A DNA stretch of 64,000 nt, taken from contig CM036244.1 in the NCBI GenBank assembly GCA_020698575.1, positions 23,965,034 through 24,029,033 on the forward strand. The letters run 5' to 3'. A program made the translations under genes and the position numbers. Origin of the DNA: Bostrychus sinensis (taxonomy: Eukaryota; Chordata; Actinopteri; Gobiiformes; Eleotridae). Shown in pieces: positions 47,320-59,034 of the stretch. The notes below the pieces were generated by a model. It was not told the origin of the DNA, searched no databases, and worked only from the letters and a program-made list of their open reading frames with translations. The first letter of the stretch is position 1, and each line of letters starts with the position of its first letter.

Positions 47320-47520
47320 AGAACACTAGTTAGAGGGAGGTTCAGCGGCGCTCCGTCCCCATCACACTGTGATGGAGAGATGACCCCTGGGGCCCTTCCA
47401 CGATGCGAGCTGCAGCTGCCCGACCAGTGGAGGCCCCCAGCCAGCCACCCCTCCCAGATTCATGGGCTCTACCTACAATTCACATCTGGGTGGGGACAGC
47501 AACATGGAACAAGCACCATT
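47320..47520. other. GC-rich intron segment
   Basis: GC-rich patch (GCGGCGCTCCGTCCCC, CCTGGGGCCCTTCCACG, GGAGGCCCCCAGCCAG) in AT-rich DNA. Frames are open on the plus strand (47311-47532) but the peptide is unrecognisable and no splice signals frame it. Possibly a conserved intronic element. Confidence 0.3.
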
Positions 47521-47649
47521 TTCTATTTCTGAAATCATAATTATCCTCCAGTCATGAACCCCTGGACCTGCTACCGGACACTCAACAAAGAGCCATGCGT
47601 ATGGCCACAAGCGACACATACCTAATTAAAAAACTTCCTTTCTCTATGT

Positions 47650-49560
47650 GTCCTGTACTTTTGTGAAGTTGTTCAGTGTTTTAACACACATCACCTCCTC
47701 CAGACCTGCTGCTTCAGCACGCTGTTGGCTGGACTCGCTAGCATGGCAAGAGTTGGTGATGTTTTTTTTTTTTTGCCAATTTTTGCCTAAGTACAGAGAG
47801 CCATCCACTTTTGTCAGCGTAATACATGAGCACATCTACAGCTTAGGGACACTGGCTTATGCGTACTGGCTTGCTCATTCATTTTACGAGCTTAGTGCTA
47901 AAACCGGACATTTCTCTAGCAGCGTGGTGTTAAAAGCACTATTTATGGAGCCTAATGTGTGCTTATATGCATGTACTTTTCTCTCAGGCCATAATTCAAA
48001 ACACTCTTCTGGGTTTTCATCCATGTTGGACACGTGTGGATAAAACATGAGCAGTTGTAAAGGTACATTCAAGTCAAGAAAGCAGGGAATCTGTGCATGG
48101 AAATGAAAAAAAAATGCTCTAAACACAACCTATGTTAAATTATTTGTAAATTTCCACTTTGCTACTTCAGAGATGAGAAAAAACACTTTGCTTTTTGTTC
48201 ATCTTTGTCATTATAAAAAAATAATATACCCCAAATAAGGAACAGGCGAACTTTTATGTTCCCTCAAAAACATTAGTTGTTTTATTATCAAAGTCTTTGA
48301 GCCAGCTGGACAAAATGATGAAACTACAGAGAAATCACTTTTAGAAGGTGCAAGAATGAAATTAAATGCAATGTGGTAGATTTACTGGGATAATGGCTCA
48401 TCTACTCAGGCCCCCATCTTGATTTCACATATGACTGCAATCTCAGCCACACAATAATATGTCAGCTACAAAACAATAAGCCGGTTCCATAGTTTGCTTG
48501 AGTTAATGGTGTGAACTCTGATATGTTCTTCTTTTCTCTCTCTCTCAAATGATTCGGTGCAAAGGTCTGACCTGTCTGAAGTCATTTGACAAACATTGAG
48601 GTTGCATTGTTAGCGTCCACGCGAGCGTAAGTGCATTCTTAGCTTTAAATTGGCCAAGAGAAATCGGAGCACAATCAAAAGTGTAATGCAGTGACATTTT
48701 GGATTCAGCTGCACTGTGCCAGAAAGCCATTAGAAATGCACCCATAGTAAAACATTGTCCATAGTGTCAAAGCCTAATCCAGGTTAGAAGCTTTAATTCT
48801 GCTCCACTTAGGCTCTTCCAGTGACCTATTTGCTTGGAAATAAAATTACAAACAATTGGGGGGAAACACAGCAGCAGCTGATGTGAGCCAAGCATAATGT
48901 GTGTGCAACAAAGCGCTCGGGATTATGGGTATATTACTCATGACAACTGGCCCCAGGGGAGCACTTGTAAGGACTTTTTCCACAGCGGCTTCCAAAAAAC
49001 TGCCACTTCTCAGACCTGTCCCGGTCCAGGTGGTGGCCTGTCCGGCTGCTGCCATAGGCCCCTGGCATGCACAATCGAGCTCTGGAGAATTCACAAACAG
49101 ATGTCAGGATTTTTACAACTGGATTTTGATCAAAATAAAATAACATCACTAAGGCTATGGTAAATCTGTGTCCATCGAAAAGATCTAAAACACAAAGTCA
49201 CTGATCTGTGAATAAATCCTAAACAATTATCTCTGCTAGAATTAGTAAATTGTAATTAACTAGTAAAATAAATTAAGCGTTTTAAGTGTTATTTTATACA
49301 GGTAAAATATCATCATTTTGTAACAGAACTGTTATTAAATGCAACAATGGTTTTCTCAGCAAAGATTTTTAACATTTAATTGAATGTGTGAAAGAGACAC
49401 TTGAATCCAAACATGTCGACAAACGCTTAATAGCTAATGAAACCATATGTTATCTGAGTATTCTGTTCTTTTATGGATCATCTATGTGAAAGTTTTAATT
49501 GCACAAAGAAATTGAAAGCTAAATAAGCCTAACATTTGGATATTTACCTTTGCCTTGAAG
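47650..49560. other. Intron DNA, nothing recognised
   Basis: No named repeat. A 131-codon plus-strand frame (47648-48043) and frames on both strands at 48846-49163 are unrecognisable and lack support. Confidence 0.4.
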
Positions 49561-49576
49561 GTTATGATTTGGCATG

Positions 49577-49615
49577 CAACATTTGTTTGCAACATTCATT
49601 TGCAACATTCGTTTG
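49577..49615. repeat. Three 13-bp tandem units (CAACATTYRTTTG)
   Basis: Units CAACATTTGTTTG, CAACATTCATTTG and CAACATTCGTTTG follow each other directly. A short imperfect minisatellite adjoining the SINE tail at 49628. Confidence 0.8.
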
Positions 49616-49627
49616 CTGGTTAGTTTG

Positions 49628-49778
49628 GTGAGAGTGAATGGTTGTCTGTCTGTGTATGTCTGTGTGTCAGCCCTGTGACAAGCTGGCCCACATCCATGAT
49701 GTACCCTGCCTAAAGCCCAAAGTTACTGAGATGAGCTCCAGTACCTGCGACCCCTGCGAAAGAAGATGAATTAATGAA
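49628..49778 (+). repeat. Teleost SINE/L2-like repeat, tail only
   Basis: Contains GTGAGAGTGAATGGTTGTCT, GTGTCAGCCCTGTGACAAGC, GATGTACCCTGCC and TGAGCTCCAGTACCTGCGAC, then AAGAAGATGAATTAATGAA. Same tail as in 23330-23625, without a head. Confidence 0.75.
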
Positions 49779-49799
49779 TTCTTTCCCTTTGCCAGATAT

Positions 49800-49920
49800 A
49801 CAGGCTTTGTGGCTCAAGGGATATAGCATTTCCCCCTTAACTAGATTATTCCAGAATCGAGTCCAGGTTGGGACCGATTCTAAGATAGCACCAAAGCCTT
49901 GGTTAATGTCTGGACTCCCC
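49800..49920 (+). repeat. SINE family A copy
   Basis: Head TTTGTGGCTCAAGGGATATA, then GCATTTCCCCCTTAACTAGA, a B-box-like AGAATCGAGTCCAGG, then CTAAGATAGCACCAAAGCCT. The best B-box match in the family here. It sits directly after an unrelated SINE tail. Confidence 0.55.
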
Positions 49921-49999
49921 AAGTTTTGACTTGAATTAACACTTAGCACTTTTGCATTCATTACTTGGGCTGGGTACTAAACCCAGATAATTAGTGATA

Positions 50000-51140
50000 T
50001 TGAAAATATATATTTTTTTCTATATGAAGTTTTGATACCTGGCGGGTCAAGAGACAGCCCTATAAAAAGAGATGCCTATGTAGATAGAGATAATGGTCCT
50101 AGTGGGCAGTGAGGTACTGGTAAAATATATTGTGCATCAGTGGAGCTCAGAAAAGACCAAAATGATAGCTTTCATCATTTTTCAGCTTCAAAAAAGAAAC
50201 TGTCTTTGAAACTGCCAATCACGCTGGTCCATTGCCTCCACCTGGGGTAACATGACCATTCACTGAAATAAAATCAGAACCACAACTGTAAAATTTCACT
50301 GTTTTTCTTATCATTTTTGAATAGAAGTCAATGGCAGCCAAGGTGCTCCCAGTTTTTCTCCTTCATTTTTATTTATAGCCAGTGGTTGGCAGTGCTAGGG
50401 CCAGTAAGCCCCATTAGGCACAAGTTCCACACCTTACTCTGTACATCTCATTCTCACTCATTTACATCAATGAGGGTATTTAAATTGACACACCAAAGAA
50501 ATATGCAAAGGAACTTGTGGTCCCACTGTGTGATACTGATACAGCGTGCATCGAGGGCAAGCTTAAAATCACCGACGATAGTTTTAAAAGAACAAATATA
50601 CAACACCACATGCATCATCAGAGAGATCTAAAGGCAGGAAAATCAGACAGCATAACTAAAGAACCTCATTATCATGCAAATGCCATTTATTCCATTTAAT
50701 CTCACCCTTCTCCATAGCCCATATGGCAGAGAGTGCACACAGAGGAAGACACGGGGAGACCTCACGCTGGGCAGCCGGCCATGTAAAAATTCCTCCATCT
50801 GTGGTCAATGGACTTTGTGTGTGTGCACGCTCTCTTACCCCGTACCTGTCTTCAATCCACCAGTGTCCTATTGGTGCTAGCCCTCATATCACAGCCAAGA
50901 CACCTCGCTGCCCGTTCCTGCTAGAGTGATTATTGGCTGGGTTGAACCGGACATGACGGGTTTGCTGGTCAAACTCGGATCACGCTAACACAAGGGAGGT
51001 CTTATTGAGGTCCCCAGAGACTTGTGAGAGGGTTAGTGAAGGTCAAACAGTTGCGACAAGAGGAATGTGCAGAGACAGGATCACTGGTATAATGGTAACT
51101 CTGAAAGGTCTGTGTATGATAGTGAGATTTCCCAATAGAT
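50000..51140. other. Intron DNA, nothing recognised
   Basis: No named repeat or exon recognised. 50680-50950 is somewhat GC-richer with overlapping open frames but no recognisable product. Confidence 0.4.
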
Positions 51141-51149
51141 CATCATCAT

Positions 51150-51285
51150 GGGTCAACTGATTGAACATTTACCCCTGAACTAGTACACTATTCGTTTACA
51201 TCTTGTCACTCTGTCTTTATCATTGTGACATAGGGCCAATGCCTTAGCGGAGGTCTGCACTCTACCAGTGCTTCTTGTTTAAAGT
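51150..51285 (+). repeat. SINE family A copy
   Basis: Contains GAACATTTACCCCTGAACTA, then ATAGGGCCAATGCCTTAGCG, GAGGTCTGCACTCTACCAGT and GCTTCTTGTTTAAAG. The 3' half is the best preserved in the window. Confidence 0.6.
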
Positions 51286-51290
51286 AGCAT

Positions 51291-51335
51291 GGCTTTTTGG
51301 TTCAGGGGATACAGCATTTACCCCTGAACCAAAAA
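51291..51335 (+). repeat. SINE family A head fragment
   Basis: GGCTTTTTGGTTCAGGGGAT, ACAGCATTTACCCCTGAACC, ending abruptly. It lies directly after another copy of the same family, in the same orientation, so the two may be a tandem or dimeric insertion. Confidence 0.55.
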
Positions 51336-51904
51336 TTAATTAAAAAAAAGTGATGCACTGGGCAATGAACTGAAATATGACATTGAGTTTTTGATCTAGA
51401 TTGATGTAAAAAAACAATTGCTGTATTGCAAAATTTTAACACAAAAGCTATAAATAAGCATTGTGCAGTACAATGCCAAGCCAGTTCTGCTGCTAGCACC
51501 TGGAGCAGCTTCAGTAATGGTCATAATGACTCTACAGATGAATGAGATGCTAAGATGGAGATAAAGATTACTAATAATTACCAGAGAATGGTAGTTATAC
51601 AACCTGTGTAATGGATTGGTTTTGCAAAATGGCAGGAAATTGACAACACAAATAACACAACATTTTGTGGCTGCTGTTTACCTTTTGGTTTTGTCAATAT
51701 TATTATTATCTTTTATCATATTTATGTGACATATTAAAGATACAGACCTGTTTTTTTTTTAGACAGAAAGGGATCCAACAAAAATAAACACACAAATAAA
51801 ATATTTATGTCCACAACTGGGATAAGGCACATTGCAAGTTGGTGCATTGTTAATGTTGTTGGTGTTGGGATTAAACCTACTAAGGAAAAACTTTCCCCAT
51901 GGTG

Positions 51905-51956
51905 AGAGAGCGAGAGAGAGCGAGAGGGAGCGAGAGAGAGAGCGAGAGAGCGAGTG

Positions 51957-52012
<56 letters not shown>

Positions 52013-52034
52013 GGAGAGGGAGAGAGAGAGAGAG
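51905..52034. repeat. Long (GA)n polypurine tract
   Basis: About 130 bp of nearly pure purine on the plus strand, mostly GAGAGA with CGAG and GGAG interruptions at its left side. The pcdh1 transcript, on the minus strand, reads this as CUCUCU, which pyrimidine-tract-binding proteins recognise. Mirror symmetry also allows triplex (H-DNA) formation. Confidence 0.95.
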
Positions 52035-52039
52035 CTACT

Positions 52040-53690
52040 TCTAATATTTCTTGAAGTTGATGTGTGTAAGGACGCAGTGGAGAACTGGCCAGGCAAACAA
52101 AACAAAAAACATTTTATATAAAAGAAGCTGCTTTTATTTGGGGTACTATTATAACTTTCACAGCAGTATTCTTCCACCAATAAGCTGAGTGAGGTGAATG
52201 CTATATAAAACTGCCATGCAATGCACCCAAAATAAAGGTCATCGCACAGTAAAAGAATGTATATAAAATGTCTTAGTAGCGTGCTTTTATTAGATATTTA
52301 ATTGTCCAGTAAGCACTGTTTCCTTTGTTATAAAAACTGCTTGTATAGGTTAGTTCTCCCAGCTGTTAGTCTGCACTGTGAAATTTACTACAGGCAGGCA
52401 GTGATAATGGGTTAACAAATGCATATTGAAGAAGAGCTACAGTAATCATGTTTGAGGCCCAAGTTACAGTAACACTGAGCTCATAACATAACTATTCATG
52501 CTAATTAGCCTGAATGCCGATAAAATACTAAATACTGGAATAAAATACAATATAAAACATTGGCTTTTTTCTATTAGAAGTTGCAGGTGGCTTGAGCGTG
52601 ACCCTGCAACATTCACCTTCATTTTCACTCACTTAAGGGCAATTTAGATTCACCAATTCACCAATACCTATACATTTATCTCTACAAGTATTCAACTTCA
52701 CTTAAAAAAAAAAACAACAACAAAAAAAACAAAACAACAACAAATCATCTCACAAGTTACAAGTCACATTTGTCATTACTAATTTTAAGATTTTTTTGTA
52801 CTTAAAGCATAACTGTAATTTGTATTCGTAAATTAACTTAGCGGGTGGACTAATATGCAAACTAGCAAAGATTAACAAGTTTATTTGCTTTGACCAACTA
52901 ACAGAAAATAATCAGCAATCTTCAGAGAGCGGTGCGGACAGATGGGACACAGAGAACTCAATCCACGGCTCTCCTTTGATTTCACTTTGGATGACAAATC
53001 ATGCATCGTGACGGCAACCAGACGTACACGATAAGCACTTTTCATGGTGTCTGAAGCCATCAATTTCAGGAGAATTATGGAGCTCAGTGATTATGATGAG
53101 AGTCGATTAAGGTAAAATAGCGGTGTAGTCAAAATGATTTAGAGACGGGGGGTTTGTGATGCAACACGTTTTGGATGCAGACAAATGCATGCAGGTGCGC
53201 CTCAATTCTGCCATGCATCCAAAATGGATAAATATTCCAGATGAAATTAGCAAACAGTTAAGCAATGCGCGCACTACACTCATGAACATTAGAGTGGAGG
53301 GTGCACATGGGAAATCTGAAATGAGTGCTTTCTAACACAGCCCCACAGATAAAAAAGGGAGGAAAAATACCAGGCGGCAGCTGCTCAGGCATACGGAAAA
53401 ATTCACAAATTAATTTCCACAGATCACAGAAAATACACGAACTTGTAGTACTGTCTTTGCACAAATCCAACATTTCTTGTTTAAAGAAAGTATGATAATG
53501 GCACACAGAAAAGAAGGCTAGAGACCACACGAATTCCTACCATGCATTCAAAAATCAAGGTAAAATATGTCACTTTAAAAAAGGAGGAAAAAAAGAGCAG
53601 CCATTGATACAAGCCAGTATAAAAATTTATACCAATACAATACGTGCAAAGCAAGTCCTAACTACAGAAATCAATATAATCCAGTCACAA
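52040..53690. other. Intron DNA, nothing firmly recognised
   Basis: A short L2-like piece, ACTCACTTAAGGGCAATTTA, near 52630. Otherwise no named repeat or exon; an A-rich run with CAACAA units near 52705-52745. Confidence 0.4.
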
Positions 53691-53694
53691 GCCA

Positions 53695-53870
53695 GTTTAC
53701 TTTTTGTGCCAGTCCCAAACCCAGATGAATGGAGAGGGTTTCATCAGAAAGAGCATCACGCATAAAACTCATGCCAAATTAGTATGTCATTCACAGCACA
53801 CTATGAGGCAGACGATTTTCTATGGCAGCCCAGAAGGGAAAAGCCAAAAGGAAAGAAGACTTGCAGAAAT
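53695..53870 (-). repeat. Teleost GGGGTCGCCACAG repeat, copy 4 (inverted)
   Basis: Contains TGTGCCAGTCCCAAACCCAG, ATGAATGGAGAGGGTTTCAT, CAGAAAGAGCATCACGCATA, AAACTCATGCCAAATTAG and GCCAAAAGGAAAGAAGA, the complement of the family order seen in copies 1-3. Confidence 0.75.
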
Positions 53871-54390
53871 CAATGTATCTAAATGACCATTTATTATTTG
53901 GAGATTAAATGCCACAAAGTAGGGCAGCCCCTTTTAAGGCTGACCAAATGTTAGTCAATGGGGAGGTGGCATCTCTAAATCACTCGCTAAGTCAAGATGG
54001 TTATTATTAATTAAATGCAGGATGTGGTTTATGTGAGAGGACCTCAGTCAACCTCAAAACAGCATGCTATGAAAGTGTGTGTGGAAACTCAGCTTCAAAC
54101 ACTCAGCATGGCCGCATACACACTATAGATGAATGATTTAATGAGTTCTGCCACTGTCAATATGTTTAAAAATACACAGACACCACAGACACAAACATTT
54201 GCTCAGAGGAATATACACTTGGCTTATAATAATATAGTGGAGATGAGGTTATGATGCAATGCCTGTGTGTTTTGACCAAATATCCAGATGAACTAGGTTA
54301 GGTAACATGAAACATATTTACTCCAGCCACAAGGGGTCAGTAAAAACAAATGGTTTTAGTGAAGTCTTTACCATTATGAAATATGAGATA

Positions 54391-54543
54391 TGAGTTTTGT
54401 GGCCCAATAGCTAGAACATCTATCCCTGAACTAGAAAATATCTGGTTTGAGCCAAGGTGTGAACAGTATATCTTTACCATTACAAGATAAGGCAATGACT
54501 TAATGAGGTCTGACCCTTGAGAGTTCTTCTAGTTAAAGCTATG
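54391..54543 (+). repeat. SINE family A copy, most complete
   Basis: Head TTTGTGGCCCAATAGCTAGA, then ACATCTATCCCTGAACTAGA, B-box-like CTGGTTTGAGCCAAGG, then TATATCTTTACCATTACAAG, ATAAGGCAATGAC, GAGGTCTGACCCTTGAGAGT and TTCTTCTAGTTAAAGC. This copy gives the clearest full order of the family. Confidence 0.65.
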
Positions 54544-54559
54544 CTCCCACCAGATATGC

Positions 54560-57090
54560 CAACATAAATGTAAACATGTTTTTTTTTTTTTTTTTCCCCT
54601 TCAGTATACCAACATGGTACTTCTTACACACAATTTTATTGTTGAAAAATTGTTAATTTTGCAGAGGAGGCTAAATTGCCATAACAAATTGCTCACTCCT
54701 TTGTTTTGCTGTGCTTATTATCACCACTTATTCCTAAGTTAGCAAAGACTTACCACTTACACAGTACTGATTACTTAATTCTCTGCTCATTTCCCTCCAA
54801 AAATCCATAATTCTAATTATGCCATAAGTGCTTGATGACTCCATGGCTAATGGGAGTAGCTTCTACGACAAAGAGAAGCCCATAACAGCAGAATACAGTG
54901 ACACTCTGGCATCGACAGTAAAGCTGTATCTACAGATAAAATAACATCAAGGGTGAATTGTGAAGAGCACTGTGCACGCTTTCACAATGTATATGGCCCC
55001 CGCTGTCAAAGTTCAGCGTGTATGACAAAAACACATCCGTGTCGATATTTCAGGGGCCCGCAGATGCAAAGGCTGACAGGCTCAGCTCGGTATATTGCGT
55101 TTCATACAACTTAAATGGAGTGACACGCCGTGCTCACCTCCCCATTTTTTGCCTGTCACTCATCTCTACCGCAATGAATAAAGCTTAGCACCAAGTATAA
55201 CCTGTCACTCTGTCACTCAGTGGCTTATAAAAGGCGTCGCGTCAAAATCCAGGTGGGGCTGGGGAGGGATTCCTCTTTTTGCCTCATTTTGATTTTGCTG
55301 CCATTTTCATGACGGCTTTTCTGTTATCTCCCTGGAATGGGAATCACATTTTAATTAGGTCTATCCTTGGTTAGCATTTAGGCGTCAAAAATATCCCCGT
55401 CCTGCAAGCTCATCCGGTGGGCTTTGCGTCTCAGTCAGTGGCTCTTAGTCCCGGCACCCTGTCATAATCTAACGTCTCCCCCATCTTGTGCCATCTTTTC
55501 ATTCTCTAACTGCTCCATCTTCGTTTGCAATCTTGCTCTCCCGCCGCTGACAACAAAGAGCGCCTTGTCTGACAAAAAACCTGTGTTCTGCAGATGGGGA
55601 AAAACACAATAAGCAGCATCAACAATAGGGGAAAAATGAGAGAAAATGCATATATTACAAAGTGGTGAGAGTGCGGAGAGCTCGTGGAAATAGACAACTG
55701 TTGCCTGCTGGGGTATAAACAGCCAGCTTGTTCATATACAGAGAGACTAAATCCATCTATTAAATGGGATATTAGTAATTTCAGATCTCTCAAGGGCCGC
55801 GGGGAACTGCGACAATAGCAAAACTCATTCTCTCCTACGCTGCTGCCACCTTCTTGTGTTCTCCATTTTATAGCAACCCTTACTGACATGCACAAACAAA
55901 TACAACTTTTTTTTGTAAAACAACCGCATAAGCTTAATTGGAGAAAGCTCCCAACACAACAGTGTGGAAAAAAAAGACAGTATTAAAACCAGAACTTTGT
56001 CACGGAGTTTAGGTGCGGCACTGACACGTTTTTAGCCTCTGATCCAGCTACGTACTGAGACATGGGAACAATTGTTATTTTTTTTCCATTTTTTAAAAAG
56101 CTGCAAATGTTAGAGCGCTTAATAAAAAAGAAGCATTTGCATGGCCTTTTTCACAGTCCGTACAAACTGTTAATCAGTGTGTGTTGAAGAAAGCATATTT
56201 ACTCCGAAATTCTAAGCTTTTACTTCTCTAAACACCACAGGACAAAAATATGGCTACGTCACATTCATACGGCCCTCAGAGTTCAATTGATGTCTTATTT
56301 GGGTTTTAACCTCAGAAATTTTTTTATTTTTCACCGTTTCAGTTCTGTTCCGCTGCATTGTCTATGGTCATGACCCTAGCAACACCTACACATAGCTTGC
56401 TTTAATGAATTAATTTCTGATTTAAAGGAAATGTGATTCCATATTTTGGATGAATCTGTAAAAATGCGCTGTAGATAAAAAAGATGTTACACCATAGCCC
56501 TAAACTACCTTTAATGCTACCAATAAGCATTACAATTTTTTGACAATGCTGTAATAACACCAGTATACATATTGTGCACACACACTGCTGCAGGTTTCCA
56601 CAAAATGTTGCTTTTATTGTAGTACTTATCCATGGAAATGGTGGGGATCATGATCGTAAAAACAACTGAAGCTCATTCTGCAGCAAGCTTCCATTCAAAG
56701 AGTGGAGCTTCTGGTCTCCCTTCACCAACTTCACAGCTGCTACCTTCTGTGAATGTCTTAAAAACATGGTTTCAAGCATTTGGTGCAAAAGTACTGTGTC
56801 ATCTGTTACCTCTCATCCTCATTTACTAAGTAAAATATGACAACAGCTCAACAAACTGCGAACACTTTCAGACACCCCAAATCATCTGTGAAACTGTGGG
56901 GAAGTTATTCTGCACTAGGAAAGCCTGGACCTCTGTCAAGGCATTTATTTTAATGATATACGATGATAATCAGAGCATAAAAATAATAATGCTCTACTGT
57001 ATCTCAAATTAGGAGGGAATCCACTTAAACAAATAACTTGATGGCTTAGAATCTAAAGAGTATTAGTGACATGCCACCCTTTAGATTTTT
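54560..57090. other. Intron DNA, repeat-poor
   Basis: Apart from a T-run at 54582-54597 there is no named repeat. 54830-55570 is comparatively rich in G+C and CpG and repeat-free, so it may hold conserved intronic elements. A minus-strand open frame at 55506-55895 has no recognisable product. Confidence 0.35.
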
Positions 57091-57099
57091 ATCCCTCTA

Positions 57100-57300
57100 G
57101 CTTCTTTTACTGACCCCTTGTGGCTGGAGTTAGTAACTTTGGCCCTATCTCACAATCCCACAATACTTTCAAGAATGTCTGGATCTGGACGATGTTCCTA
57201 ATCCACATTATCCTACTCCCTATCTCTAAAAATGTCCAAATCTGGTCTTTACTTTTCAAGTTATTTTGCTAACTGACCAAACCAGCCTTCACTGGCGAAC
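57100..57300 (+). repeat. Interspersed repeat, GACCCCTTGTGGC family with TTGCTAAC tail
   Basis: Head TTTACTGACCCCTTGTGGCT then GGCCCTATCTCACAATCCC, TGTCTGGATCTGGACGATGT, and tail TTTTCAAGTTATTTTGCTAA followed by CTGACCAAACC. It links the head type seen at 6750 with the tail type seen at 12660 and 15110, showing they belong to one family. Confidence 0.55.
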
Positions 57301-57309
57301 ACATACCCT

Positions 57310-58630
57310 CCTTGGTGGCAGTAAAAATGCAAAATATAGCTTTCACCCTTTTAATATATGTAAATATTATAGGATGGTAATTACTAAATTAGAAACAGGA
57401 GATATAACCTTACACCTAAAGGTAATGCACATGAGCTTGAGAAGATACTTATGGAAACATCTTAATCATGGTATTAAAAGGATGTGCAGTGAATTATCAC
57501 CGTGTTAAAGTGTCTAATCCAGAGGGTGGTGGTTTCGAAGTACTATAATAACTGGAAACACGGCATGTGAATCACTTATCGTAGTTTGCTACAAGACAGG
57601 TAATGGATTAGGTTTGGCAGCTTATAGCAGCAAAACTGCTATTATGATCCACAGTTCGCAGAATGGGACTTCCAGCTTTGGCTCCTTTTATATAGACCTA
57701 TGCTGAGACCACCTCTGTGGATTGATTACTGTGCCTTGGAAATATGGCTCCTGCACAGCCGAGCTTACAGTTTACCTTGGGTCCAAAACGCAGCGAGAGG
57801 AAATGCTCCGAGTAAACACAGCCTTGTCTGCACAGATGTCATGGTTCAGATTTATTTAGAGGGCAAATGCTTCATTAGTTGGGCTTTTTAATTAGCACAC
57901 TTGTGAGAGAGAGTCATTAAGGATGTCTGACAGAGGACCTGCTGATGAGGAGGATGGAAACGCTGCTAACTTCGGTCCTAATGCCACACACCAGCGCACA
58001 CGCCCACACAGGATCAGATCTGCTTAAAAACCAATAACAGTCCACGCCATCGCTGACAAACACAGCACATAGACCTGGTCACGCACTGCTACAAACATTT
58101 CCCAGAAGAACTGGCCACAGCACACAGACGTCTCCCAATAGTACCACACACACAAACATTACTACTTACTACATTACTATAGTCATTAAAACGTACACCA
58201 CTGCCATCCCCAGGCCACAAGATGGTAGCTATATGCCCTGTCCTTTTACTTTTTTGCAAATCTTATACAAAAAGTAACTGTGAGATGTATTCAAGGGCTT
58301 TCTTTCTAACTATTTTAATATGCTGACGCACTCCAATAAGGGACTCTGTCAGTAGCTGTTAAATTAATGACTCCTGGGAAAAAGTAAAAGAAAGTGTGTT
58401 AAACATTGCATAGATACATTTTCAGTGCAATAGACAATCATTCAGTAGGATTCTTTGGCAACCATTAAGTCAATGTTTACAAAAAAACGCAGCCAATGGG
58501 GGCGTCTTATTATAAGCGGACTCAAATGTATGCAAATATATGATTGGCTAAAGCTTGCCAGTGTGACTGAACATTCATATCTATAAAAATCCTTCATATT
58601 AAAACCTACGTGATATCTCTCTTACACAGT
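57310..58630. other. Intron DNA, nothing recognised
   Basis: No named repeat or exon recognised. Confidence 0.4.
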
Positions 58631-58639
58631 GATATATTG

Positions 58640-58758
58640 TCAGAGTGAATGGTTTTCTCTAACTGGCAATTAACTGGCTACCAGGATGTACCCCGTCCAA
58701 GCCCATAGTTGCTGGGAAAGGCTCCAGCCACCCACGACCCCTAAGCATACAAAGATGA
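58640..58758 (+). repeat. Teleost SINE/L2-like repeat, tail only
   Basis: Contains CAGAGTGAATGGTTTTCTCT, CCAGGATGTACCCCGTCCAA, GCCCATAGTTGCTGGGAAAG and GCTCCAGCCACCCACGACCC, the tail of the family at 23330-23625. Confidence 0.7.
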
Positions 58759-58824
58759 ATGATATTTCTCTTGTAATAAATGTCTATTTTAATATGCCAG
58801 GAAGGAATATTATTTCCTGAAATG

Positions 58825-58826
<2 letters not shown>

Positions 58827-58901
<75 letters not shown>

Positions 58902-58958
58902 TAGATATAGATATAGATATAGATAGATATAGATATATAGATAGATAGATAGATATAG
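58827..58958. repeat. Long (AT)n followed by degenerate (GATA)n microsatellite
   Basis: About 36 uninterrupted AT units (58827-58899), then AGATAG and AGATAT units to 58958. It lies 76 nt inside the pcdh1 intron from the donor at 59040. In the minus-strand transcript the order is (UAUC)n-like, then (UA)36, able to fold into a long hairpin. Confidence 0.95.
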
Positions 58959-59034
58959 TGACCCTTTAAATGACCAAAGCAAAAACAAAATCTTCAGAAG
59001 TCCCACCACAAACACACACACAGAAAGATTGGCA

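Noticed and set aside
47648..48043. 131-codon plus-strand frame
   Set aside because: No recognisable domain, no splice or poly(A) context, and a competing minus-strand frame at 47884-48126; chance frame.
51734..52180. 148-codon minus-strand frame with a long serine/leucine repeat
   Set aside because: Translation of the (GA)n tract; low complexity only.
58659..59021. 120-codon minus-strand frame rich in Ile and Tyr
   Set aside because: Translation of the (AT)n/(GATA)n microsatellite and a SINE tail.
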